From positions 1 to 64,000 of the forward strand of contig NZ_CP041186.1 of NCBI RefSeq assembly GCF_006517175.1: a DNA stretch of 64,000 nt, written 5' to 3'. Below the pieces are notes generated by a model, which saw only the letters and a program-made list of their open reading frames with translations, was not told the DNA's origin and searched no databases. The stretch's first letter is position 1. Each line of letters starts with the position of its first letter. Source of the stretch: Persicimonas caeni (GTDB lineage: Bacteria > Myxococcota_A > Bradymonadia > Bradymonadales > Bradymonadaceae). Of this stretch, positions 24,508 through 32,849 are shown in pieces. Both the position numbers and the translations under genes were made by a program.

Positions 24508-27264
24508 ATGTACCACAAGCTATGCCTTCGCCTCTCCGCCGGTGCCCTCGCCCTGCTCGTCCTCGCGGCGTGCAACGACGATTCGCCCGAGAAGCCCTCT
24601 TCGGACGCCGGATCGTCGGACGGCGGTGACGTTGCCGCCGACGCCAACCCCGACGCCACTTCCAACGCCTGCCCGCTCGACGGGACCGCTCCTGCAGACG
24701 ACGTCGCGGCCGACATCAACGGCTGGACGGTCAGCGTCGACGGGGCGACCGGGGCGTGGAGTATCACTGCGGCCGGCGGCGACGAGCCCGTGCTCGCCGG
24801 GCCGGGGTCGTGTGGACGCGACGACGACGGCTGGCATGCGCCGGCGCGTGTGGCCTCGGGCGAGGCGGACGTAAAGAGCTCGTTTGGCAATTTCCGCATC
24901 GAGCTGGAGTCGGAGCAGGCGAGCCTCGAGTGGCTGTCGACGGCCAATATCGCGCCGAGCGTCGAGCAGACCGACGACGCCGTCGTGATCAGCTGGCCGC
25001 TACCGCTCGACGAGCCGGCGGACGCCGCGGCCGAGCTGCGGTTTTCGGCCGAAGGCGCGCAGAATCTGGCCGTCGAGCTCACCACGAACGTCGAGGACCT
25101 CGACACCGGCGAGATTACGACGACCTGCCGACCCGACGAGGCGTTCTTCGGCCTCGGCTCGCAGACCGCGGGCATGAACCTGCGCGGGCGGACCTTCCCG
25201 CTGTGGACCCAAGAGCAAGGCAACAGCAAGCCCGAAGACGGCGGCACCTTCCCGCTGAACAACTTCCCGGAGGCGGCCTACGCCCCCATGGGCATCTGGC
25301 ACTCGTCGGCGGGCTACGCGGCGATCATCGGCCACGACAGCTACTCCGAGATCGACCTGTGTGAGGAGAGCGCCGACCGCGTGCGCCTTCGCAGCCACAA
25401 GGAGCTCCCCCGATTCGTGCTCGTGGCCGGCGAGTCGCCCAAAGAGCGCCTGACGGCCATCACCGAGTATACCGGACGGGTCGACCCCGCCCCGCCCGCC
25501 TGGGTCTTCGGCCCCTGGTTCGACGCGGTCGGCGGCCCCTGGCGCGTCGAGGAAGTGGCCACCGCCCTTCGCGACAACGACATCCCGGCCTCGGCCATCT
25601 GGACCGAGGATTGGATCGGCGGCAAGTCGACCGCGACCGGCTACCGTCTGTCGTACGCCTGGGAGTGGGACGACGAGTTGTACCCGAACCTGCCGGACAC
25701 CATCGACGGACTGCAGAATCGCGGGTTCGCGTTCTTGGGCTACTTCAACCCGTTCATCCCCACGAACGTGCGGATGTTCACCGAGGGCGAGGAGAACGGC
25801 TACCTCATCCAAACCCAGGAGGATGAGACGTACCTGTTCCAGGACCCGGCGTTTCGCAACTCGACGCTCATCGACCTGACCAACCCCGACGCGGTCGACT
25901 GGCTGCAGGGATATATGACGAAGGCGGCCGACGAGCTGGGCATCGACGGCTGGATGGCCGACTTCGCCGAGTGGCTGCCCGTCGACGCGAAGCTGCACTC
26001 GGGCCAGACGGGCTGGGAGTTCCACAACCAGTATCCCCTGGCCTGGCAGAAGGCCAACAAGGACGCGCTCACCGAGGCGCACGCCGACCAGTCGCCGTCG
26101 AACGACTGGACCTTCTTCGCCCGCAGCGGCTGGGCGTCGACCAACGGCGGCAGCGCCGGATTCGCGGCGACGATGTGGGGCGGCGACCAGAACACCAACT
26201 GGCGCTACGACGACGGCTTCCCCACGATCGTGCCCATCGGCGCGCACCTGGGCCTGTCGGGCGTGTCCCTATACGGCTCCGATATCGCCGGATACAACTC
26301 GCTGGGCACCTCGAATACCGACAAGGAGCTCTTCTTCCGCTGGAGCGCGGCGGGTGCCTTCCACCCGCTGATGCGCACCCACCACGGCGGCGACAAGTGC
26401 GACAACTGGAACTTCGACCGCGACGCGGAGACCCTGGCTCACTATCGGCGCTGGGCGTCGGTGCACACCCTGCTCTACCCGTACTTCCAGCGGCTGGTGA
26501 CCGAGGCGACCGAAGAGGGCCTGCCGATCACGCGCCACCCGTTTTTGGTCGAGCCCAACCGCCCGGCCCTGTGGACCGGCGACGGGTATCAATTCTTCAC
26601 CGGCGACGACATCCTCGTCGCCCCCGTGCTCGCCGACGACGCGACGGACCGCACAGTTACGCTGCCCGAGCAAGGCTGGTGGCCGCTCTTTGGCGACACG
26701 CCCGCGCTGGGCACCCCGGCCCAGGGCGACGCCGTCACCGTCGACGTCTCCGCCCCGGTCACCGAGATTCCCGTCTTTGTGCGCCCGGGCACCATCCTCC
26801 CGCTCCTGTCCGAGGCGGTCGACTCGTTCTACGGCAGCAGCGAGCCGGGCGTGACCGACCTCGCCGACGTCGACGGCGAGCTTCGCCTGGCTCTGTATCC
26901 CGACACCGAGGGCAACGTGCAGTTGGGCCTCGACGATGGCGTGTCGGCCAGCGGGGCCGGCTGGACGAGCACGAGTTCGCTCGACTGGAACTCGGCGAGT
27001 CTGGGCGACACTGCCCTCCCCACCTGCGACAGTACAGGAGCGGACGCGTCGTGCGTCGACCCGGCCGCCAAGACCGCCCGGCTGGTCGGCGTGACCGAGG
27101 CGACCTTGAAGGTCGGCAGCGCCCAGTTGTCGCTCTCGGCCGACGAGGCGACAGACTTCGTCGTGGGCGTGGCCGGCGATGCGTGGGGCGAGTGGACCGA
27201 GGCGACGCCTTACACGGGGCTCAACGCCGACGCCCCGTCGTGGTGCGAAGGCCACACGGAGTGA
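24508..27264 (+). CDS. GH31 glycoside hydrolase lipoprotein, sulfoquinovosidase-like
   Basis: 918 residues with lipobox LVLAACN and an Asp/Ser linker, so it is likely envelope-anchored. The GH31 (beta/alpha)8 barrel shows PPAWVFGPWFDAVGG, the nucleophile D485 in DGWMADFAEWLP and the acid/base D560 in MWGGDQNTNW, with SDIAGYN and RTHHGGDKCDNW further on. These regions resemble E. coli sulfoquinovosidase YihQ more than alpha-glucosidases. By alignment from memory the sulfonate-binding positions read V341, E367, R380, Y383 and the Tyr of AGYN, unlike the usual QQRWY or KERWY sets, so the substrate may differ. It starts 243 bases from the divergent helical-protein gene and stands alone. Confidence 0.92.
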   Translation: MYHKLCLRLSAGALALLVLAACNDDSPEKPSSDAGSSDGGDVAADANPDATSNACPLDGTAPADDVAADINGWTVSVDGATGAWSITAAGGDEPVLAGPGSCGRDDDGWHAPARVASGEADVKSSFGNFRIELESEQASLEWLSTANIAPSVEQTDDAVVISWPLPLDEPADAAAELRFSAEGAQNLAVELTTNVEDLDTGEITTTCRPDEAFFGLGSQTAGMNLRGRTFPLWTQEQGNSKPEDGGTFPLNNFPEAAYAPMGIWHSSAGYAAIIGHDSYSEIDLCEESADRVRLRSHKELPRFVLVAGESPKERLTAITEYTGRVDPAPPAWVFGPWFDAVGGPWRVEEVATALRDNDIPASAIWTEDWIGGKSTATGYRLSYAWEWDDELYPNLPDTIDGLQNRGFAFLGYFNPFIPTNVRMFTEGEENGYLIQTQEDETYLFQDPAFRNSTLIDLTNPDAVDWLQGYMTKAADELGIDGWMADFAEWLPVDAKLHSGQTGWEFHNQYPLAWQKANKDALTEAHADQSPSNDWTFFARSGWASTNGGSAGFAATMWGGDQNTNWRYDDGFPTIVPIGAHLGLSGVSLYGSDIAGYNSLGTSNTDKELFFRWSAAGAFHPLMRTHHGGDKCDNWNFDRDAETLAHYRRWASVHTLLYPYFQRLVTEATEEGLPITRHPFLVEPNRPALWTGDGYQFFTGDDILVAPVLADDATDRTVTLPEQGWWPLFGDTPALGTPAQGDAVTVDVSAPVTEIPVFVRPGTILPLLSEAVDSFYGSSEPGVTDLADVDGELRLALYPDTEGNVQLGLDDGVSASGAGWTSTSSLDWNSASLGDTALPTCDSTGADASCVDPAAKTARLVGVTEATLKVGSAQLSLSADEATDFVVGVAGDAWGEWTEATPYTGLNADAPSWCEGHTE

Positions 27265-27397
27265 TTGGTTGCCATCATCCTCCGTGCGGCTTAGAATGCG
27301 TGCAGGACGTATCCAAAGACAGACAAATTGCCGTACCCATATAGCACGAGCGAGCCGCTGGTGCCGGCAATTCGGTTGAACCTGCACGGAGATACAG

Positions 27398-29071
27398 ATG
27401 GCCGAAGAAATCACTTGTCCTGCCTGTCAAACCCCCAACGATGCGTGGAACGAGCTGTGCGACGCCTGTGGCGCCGAGCTCCACGCGGAGGCGGAAGTCA
27501 TGGCCGACGCCACCGATGGCGATGACTTTGTCGAGCCGCAGGCCGACGGCGACCCCGCCGGCTTCGAGGGCGTCGACGAGGTGCAAGCTTACGACGAAGA
27601 GAACCCCGACTACGGCGTCGACGCCGACGACGTGGGCGAAGAGGAGCTTGCCGAGATTCCCGTCGAGGCGGACCAGGAGATTCACGAGGCCGTCGAGTAC
27701 GGCGAAGAGGACCTCGCCGAAGTGCCTGTCGAGGGCTTCGAGATGGCCGAGGAGACCGGCGTCGACAACACGCCGTTCGAGCAGGCCGACGCCTTTGAAG
27801 GCGAAGGTCAGCAGCAATTCGCCGCCCACGAGGGCGACGAGCAGGCAGCTGACGAAGCCGAGAGCCTCGAGTACGAGCTCGAGCCTGTGAGCGAAGAGTT
27901 CGACGCCGATGAGTACGACGACGGCGAGTACGACGACGAAGAGTACGACGATGCCGACGACGAGTATGACGGCGGCCAGTCCCTCGACGCGTCCGCCGAC
28001 GAGACCTTCGGCCACTGGGACGACGACGCTCGCGACGAGCTCGACAGCGCCGAAGCCGCGTTCAGCGACCCCGACGACGTCGACTTCGAAGACGACGAAT
28101 TTGCCGCCGACGGCGGCCAGCCGCTCGAGCCGGCCGTAGCCGCCCAGTTCGGCGCCGACGGCGAGCCCGATTTCGGCGAGTTCGGCGACGACAACCGATA
28201 TGGCGGACAAGACGAAGAGTTCGAAGAAGCCGTCGCCAGCGAAGTCGAAGAGAGCGTAGTCGAAGAAGAGCTCCCTCCCCCGCCCGAACTCGAGGCCATC
28301 CTCAACCCCGAGCGTGTCGAGCGCGCCCCCATCGAGCCGCTACCCACGCCCGGCCCTTACGCCGAGCTTGCCACGCTGACCGTCTTCAAGGACGGCGAGC
28401 AGATGGGTGAAGTCGCCATCGACTTCAACTGCACCGTGCTCGGACTCGACCAGCCCGACGCCGACGACTTCGACGAAGACGCGGCCGAGGACGTCGAAGA
28501 GCTCGACGAGATTGCCGAATTGGACCCTATCGAAGTGGTCGACGCCGAGCCTGAAGAAGCTGCGTACGACATCGATGCTATCGGCGACGAAGCCGACGAC
28601 TACAGCGCCGACGACTTCGCGGCCTTCTCGAGCCAGCAAAACGAAGAGTTCGAGCTCGAGGCCATCGAGGAAGAAGACGAGGCCGACGAAGACGGCTTCG
28701 AGTCGTTCGGCGAAGAGGACTCGTTTGGTGAGGAAGACTCGTTCGGTGAATTCGGTGAAGACGAAGACGTCGAGCCCAGCGAGGCCGACGAAGAACCCAT
28801 CGCCGAAGAAGAGCCCTACGAGGACCCCGAAGACCTCGAAGAAGGTCCGGTCATCGACCTGAGCCAATTTGGCGACGCGTCTCGCTTCGCCCGACGTCAC
28901 GGCTACCTGTTCCGCCAAAATAAGCACTACACGCTGTACGTGCTCTCCGACATGGGTACCCAGATCAACGACGAGGTCCTCGACATCGGCGAGTACCGCG
29001 AGCTCGCCGACGGCGACGTCATCATCCTGGGCGGCGAAGTGGCCTTCAAGTTCAACGAGCCGGCCGCCTAA
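27398..29071 (+). CDS. Zinc-ribbon, highly acidic protein with a split FHA domain
   Basis: 557 residues. C7-P-A-C10 and C21-D-A-C24 form an N-terminal zinc ribbon. Residues about 30-310 are extremely Asp/Glu-rich low-complexity sequence with DEYDDGEYDDEEYDDADDEYD. A forkhead-associated domain then begins (LATLTVFKDGEQMGEVAIDF, VLGL) and is interrupted at about residue 352 by roughly 130 more acidic residues. It resumes at about 483 (VIDLSQFGDASRFARRHGYLF, YTLYVLSDMGTQIND, ELADGDVIILGGEVAFKF). FHA domains bind phosphothreonine, so a link to the Ser/Thr kinases is plausible. A strong terminator follows. Confidence 0.85.
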   Translation: MAEEITCPACQTPNDAWNELCDACGAELHAEAEVMADATDGDDFVEPQADGDPAGFEGVDEVQAYDEENPDYGVDADDVGEEELAEIPVEADQEIHEAVEYGEEDLAEVPVEGFEMAEETGVDNTPFEQADAFEGEGQQQFAAHEGDEQAADEAESLEYELEPVSEEFDADEYDDGEYDDEEYDDADDEYDGGQSLDASADETFGHWDDDARDELDSAEAAFSDPDDVDFEDDEFAADGGQPLEPAVAAQFGADGEPDFGEFGDDNRYGGQDEEFEEAVASEVEESVVEEELPPPPELEAILNPERVERAPIEPLPTPGPYAELATLTVFKDGEQMGEVAIDFNCTVLGLDQPDADDFDEDAAEDVEELDEIAELDPIEVVDAEPEEAAYDIDAIGDEADDYSADDFAAFSSQQNEEFELEAIEEEDEADEDGFESFGEEDSFGEEDSFGEFGEDEDVEPSEADEEPIAEEEPYEDPEDLEEGPVIDLSQFGDASRFARRHGYLFRQNKHYTLYVLSDMGTQINDEVLDIGEYRELADGDVIILGGEVAFKFNEPAA

Positions 29072-29091
29072 CCCGCGGTTCCCCCCAGCGC

Positions 29092-29134
29092 AAAAAAGGG
29101 CCCGAAGGCGACATCCGCCTTCGGGCCCTTTTCT
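29092..29134. terminator. Rho-independent terminator between the FHA gene and nuoN
   Basis: AAAAGGGCCCGAAGGCG pairs with CGCCTTCGGGCCCTTTT around a 4-base-region loop, 21 bases after the FHA gene stop. A and T runs on both sides suit both transcription directions. Confidence 0.93.
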
Positions 29135-29138
29135 TTTC

Positions 29139-29234
29139 CACTCTTTTACTTCTTCACTCTTTTACTTCTTCACTCTTTTACTTCTTCACTCTTTTACTCT
29201 TTTACTCTTTCACTCTCTTACTCTTTCACTCTTC
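29139..29234. repeat. Pyrimidine-rich (CACTCTTTTACTTCTT) tandem repeat
   Basis: A 16-bp unit repeats about three times and then degenerates into CACTCTTTTACTCTTTT-like units up to the nuoN stop codon. On the minus strand it is a purine tract (GTGAAAGAGTAAAAGAG) directly after nuoN. Compare 58845-58975. Confidence 0.9.
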
Positions 29235-30884
29235 TCACTCAGCCGCTTCGAGCGCCTCGAGCTCCTGCTCGCCCAGCTCGATGACCTGCTGGACCGAAGC
29301 CGGAGCGCCCTGGAAGTCGACAATCGCCTCGCGCGCCCAGCCGAGGACCTGCCCCGGAAGGATACCCAAGTAGAGGGTGAGCACCGCGCAGATGGCGATG
29401 GCCCACTTGGCGCCGTTGTTGGCGACCGGGCGAATCTCGCGCGTGGCCTTTTTCATGTACATGTGGACCAGGACGCGCAGGTAGTAGTAGACGCCCGCGA
29501 CGCTGGTGAGCACGGCCAGGATGGCCAGGCCGATGAAGGCGAACTCGCCGGTCTCGGCGCCCACGTCGACCGCTGCGCGGAAGACGTACAGCTTGCCGAC
29601 GAAACCTGCCGTCGGCGGGATGCCGGCGCTCGAGAACATGAAGATGCCCATGCACAGGCCCATCATCGGGTACTTGAACCCGAGGCCGTTGAGCTCGTCG
29701 TAGGTCTCGGCAGACTCGCCGCGGCGGCCGAACCAGGCCAGCACGCCGAAGGCACCGAGCGTGCCGAAGCTGTAGGTGATGAGGTAGAAGATCACCGCGT
29801 CGTTGAGCAGGAAGAACTCGGGGCGCGCGCTGGCGGCGACGAAGCCGACCAGGATGTAACCCGCGTGCGCGATACTCGAGTAGGCGAGCATGCGCTTGAC
29901 GTTGTTCTGAGTGATGGCAACGAGGTTGCCCAGAATCACCGAAGCGGCGGCGATGAACAAGAAGACGTCGACCCAGCCGTAGCCGAAGAAGCCGCCGCGA
30001 AGCATCGTCGCATCGAAGGAGATGGTGAACACGCGCACCAGCGCGGCGAAAGCGCCCGCCTTGATGGCGGTGGCCATGAAGCCGACGCCCGGGGTCGGGC
30101 TTCCGGTGTAGACGTCCGGCGTCCACACGTGGAACGGCACCGAGGCGACCTTGAAGGCAAAGCCCGACAGAATCAGCAGCACGGCCAACACGACCATGCC
30201 GATGGAGGCGCCTGCGCTGGCCTCGTTGGCCAGAATCTCGGTCAGGTGCAGCCCGATATACTCGAGGTTGGTCGTGCCGGTCAGCCCGTACAGCAGCGCG
30301 ATGCCGTAGAGCATCAGGGCGGCCGAGAAGGCGCCCAGGATGAAGTACTTCATCGCGGCTTCGGCGCTGCGCGAGTCCTTACGCAGGAAGCCCGCCAAGC
30401 AGTAGATCGGAATCGACATGACCTCGAAGCCCACAAAGAAGGTGAGCAGGTCGGCCGCGCCGGCGATGATGATCATGCCCGAGACGCTGAACAGGATGAG
30501 CATGTAGTACTCACCGCGGTCCATCAGGTGGCTCTTGAGGTAAGCCGGGCTCATCAGCATCGACAAGATACCCGCTGCCGAGCCGAGCACGGCGAACAGC
30601 AAGGTGTACTTGTCCAGATACAGCATGCCGCTGAAGGCGGCCGTATCGAGCGTGTTGTCCCACAGCATCCAGCAGCTCAAGATGGTCACCCCCAGGCCAA
30701 TGGCGCTGAAGGTAGCCAGGTAGCTGCGGTCGGTGTCGACCTTGTGGAAGACGTCGACCAGGATCACCATCAGGGCGGTGATCGCCACGATCGCCGCGGG
30801 AACCAGCGCGTCGTACTCCGCAATCTGCGGCGGAGTCAGGAGCGCCAGCGCGTTGAACTTCGAAACCAAGAGTGTATTCAGCAT
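29235..30884 (-). CDS. nuoN: NADH-quinone oxidoreductase subunit N
   Basis: 549 residues with about 14 membrane helices; an antiporter-like proton-channel subunit of complex I in the inner membrane. Typical sequence: LCxxY-type helix DLLTFFVGFEVMSIPIYCLAGF with the conserved Glu, FKVASVPFHVWTPDVYTGSP with channel Lys, and KRMLAYSSIAHAGYILVG. Length is somewhat above E. coli NuoN (485). The start at 30884 has a weak GAG upstream. It is the last gene of the minus-strand nuo block; a 75-bp gap with small inverted repeats separates it from nuoM. Confidence 0.97.
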   Translation of the reverse strand: MLNTLLVSKFNALALLTPPQIAEYDALVPAAIVAITALMVILVDVFHKVDTDRSYLATFSAIGLGVTILSCWMLWDNTLDTAAFSGMLYLDKYTLLFAVLGSAAGILSMLMSPAYLKSHLMDRGEYYMLILFSVSGMIIIAGAADLLTFFVGFEVMSIPIYCLAGFLRKDSRSAEAAMKYFILGAFSAALMLYGIALLYGLTGTTNLEYIGLHLTEILANEASAGASIGMVVLAVLLILSGFAFKVASVPFHVWTPDVYTGSPTPGVGFMATAIKAGAFAALVRVFTISFDATMLRGGFFGYGWVDVFLFIAAASVILGNLVAITQNNVKRMLAYSSIAHAGYILVGFVAASARPEFFLLNDAVIFYLITYSFGTLGAFGVLAWFGRRGESAETYDELNGLGFKYPMMGLCMGIFMFSSAGIPPTAGFVGKLYVFRAAVDVGAETGEFAFIGLAILAVLTSVAGVYYYLRVLVHMYMKKATREIRPVANNGAKWAIAICAVLTLYLGILPGQVLGWAREAIVDFQGAPASVQQVIELGEQELEALEAAE

Positions 30885-30959
30885 GATTAACTCTTTGATG
30901 ACACGTGCACTAGTTGGACGTGTACGGCTCGGCCCTCAATAGGAGCCGAGTGATTCAGT

Positions 30960-32765
30960 TTACTCGGCGTCGTCTTTCTTCCCGTCGAGCAGCTTGCCCT
31001 CGGGGTACCAGCCCTCTTTCTCGGTCGGCTCGACGACCACCGAACCGGTCGCCGAGACGTTGTTGTCCATGTAGCGGAGGAACTGGTCGAGCGAGCTGTC
31101 CATACGGCTCAAGAAGAACTTCGGATACACGCCCATGATGATGGCCATGGCCACGATGGGCACGAAGTAGGCGATCTCGCGGGCGTTGAGGTCCTTGAGA
31201 TTCTTGTTCTCCTCGTGGGTGATCGGGCCGAACATGACGCGGCGGAACATCCACAGCAGGTAGCCGGCGGCGAAGATGACGCCGGAGGCACCGATGATGG
31301 CGAAGATGAGCGCGGTCAACTCGGGGCCGGCCTGCTGAGCGTTGGGCAGCGGGAAGACCGGCGTCGAGCTGAGCTCGAAGGCCTGTCGGGCGCCCTCGCC
31401 CATCGGCTGCAGGAAGACCAGCGGCTCGTCGAACCACAGGAAGTGGCTCTTGGAGGCGCCGACCAGCGCCAGGAATTCACCGACGAAGCCGTTGAGGCCC
31501 GGGAGACCCGCCGAGGCGAAGACGATGATGCCGAAGATGGCCGCGAAGATGGGCATCGGCTTGGCGATGCCGCCAAAGTCTTTGATCTTTTTGGTGTGCC
31601 GGCGCTCCTTGAGGATGCCGACGCACAGGAACAGTCCGCCGGTGGCGATACCGTGGGCGATCATGACGTAGATGCCGCCTGCGAGCCCCTGCGGGGTCAT
31701 CGCAATGAGGCCGAGCACACAGAAGCCCAAGTGGCTGACCGAGCTGTAGGCGACGAGCTTTTTGACGTCGTCCTGCACAAGCGCGACCAGCGCTCCGTAG
31801 ACAATGCCGATGACCGACAGCACCGCGATATACGGGGCGTAGGCCTTGAGCGCGTCCGGGAAGAGCGGGAAGGCGTAGCGGATCAGGCCGTAGGTGCCCA
31901 TCTTGAGGAGCACACCGGCCAGAATGACCGAGCCGGCGGTCGGCGCCTGGACGTGAGCCAGCGGCAACCAGGTGTGGAACGGGAACAGAGGCACCTTGAT
32001 GGCGAACGCCAGGAAGAAGGCGCCGAACAAGATGAACTGCTCTTTGTAGCTCAGGTCGACGGCGAGCATGTCGCTCAACAGGAAGCTGTAGCCTCCGTCG
32101 GCTCCGCCGGTCTGGAAGTACACGTACAGGATGGCGATGAGCATCAAGAGGCTGCCGACCATCGTGTAGAGGAAGAACTTGACCGACGCCAAGATACGCT
32201 TCTCGCCACCCCAGACCCCGATGATGAGGTACATCGGGATGAGCATCATCTCCCAGAAGATGTAGAACAGGAAGACGTCGAGCGACATGAGCGCACCGAG
32301 CATTCCCGTCTCCAGGAAGAGCAGCGCGATCATGTACTCTTTGACGTTGGTGTCGACCGCCGAATAGGTCGAGAAGATCGTGATCGGCATCAGGAAGGTC
32401 GTCAGCATGACCAGCCACAAGCTGATGCCGTCGATCCCCATATAATAAGAGATGCCGATGGATTCGATCCACGGAATCGGACCTTCAGCCAACTGGAAGG
32501 TGAAGGGCCCGGCGGCAGCCGGCGCGTTCGGGTCGAAATTGACCAGAATGCCCAGGCTGATGAAGAAAATGCCCAGCGAGAAGAACAAGGCGGCGTTGCG
32601 AAGCGCGCCGACCTGCTCTTTGGGGATGAGCATCAGAGCCAGCACCCCGACGAGCGGTGCAAACGTGACCACCGTCAGCCAGGGAAAGGTCCCCTCGGTC
32701 AGGGCCGCGGCTCCCACTGTCAGCCAGGAGGAAAGCGCACCCAGCATGTGTGTCGCTTCAAGCAT
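30960..32765 (-). CDS. nuoM: NADH-quinone oxidoreductase subunit M
   Basis: 601 residues with about 14 membrane helices. NuoM marks: FLFYIFWEMMLIPMYLIIGVWGG (key Glu), IKVPLFPFHTWLPLAHVQAPT and KKLVAYSSVSHLGFCVLG, including the conserved Lys and His of the proton channel. GAGGATGTTGACAG precedes ATG 32765. The C-terminus carries an additional hydrophilic tail (VVEPTEKEGWYPEGKLLDGKKDDAE) beyond the usual length of about 510. It lies between nuoL and nuoN in the same operon. Confidence 0.97.
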   Translation of the reverse strand: MLEATHMLGALSSWLTVGAAALTEGTFPWLTVVTFAPLVGVLALMLIPKEQVGALRNAALFFSLGIFFISLGILVNFDPNAPAAAGPFTFQLAEGPIPWIESIGISYYMGIDGISLWLVMLTTFLMPITIFSTYSAVDTNVKEYMIALLFLETGMLGALMSLDVFLFYIFWEMMLIPMYLIIGVWGGEKRILASVKFFLYTMVGSLLMLIAILYVYFQTGGADGGYSFLLSDMLAVDLSYKEQFILFGAFFLAFAIKVPLFPFHTWLPLAHVQAPTAGSVILAGVLLKMGTYGLIRYAFPLFPDALKAYAPYIAVLSVIGIVYGALVALVQDDVKKLVAYSSVSHLGFCVLGLIAMTPQGLAGGIYVMIAHGIATGGLFLCVGILKERRHTKKIKDFGGIAKPMPIFAAIFGIIVFASAGLPGLNGFVGEFLALVGASKSHFLWFDEPLVFLQPMGEGARQAFELSSTPVFPLPNAQQAGPELTALIFAIIGASGVIFAAGYLLWMFRRVMFGPITHEENKNLKDLNAREIAYFVPIVAMAIIMGVYPKFFLSRMDSSLDQFLRYMDNNVSATGSVVVEPTEKEGWYPEGKLLDGKKDDAE

Positions 32766-32849
32766 CTGTCAACATCCTCGGTAAGTTACCGTACAAACTT
32801 TGAGACTCGGCGTGTGTGCCGGCTCTAAAAAATTACAGGGCCGCTGAGT

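Noticed and set aside
28869-30890. 673-codon plus-strand frame over the FHA gene end and nuoN
   Set aside because: Overlaps the terminator and nuoN in antisense; the sequence is a repeat translation plus Glu/His-rich shadow.
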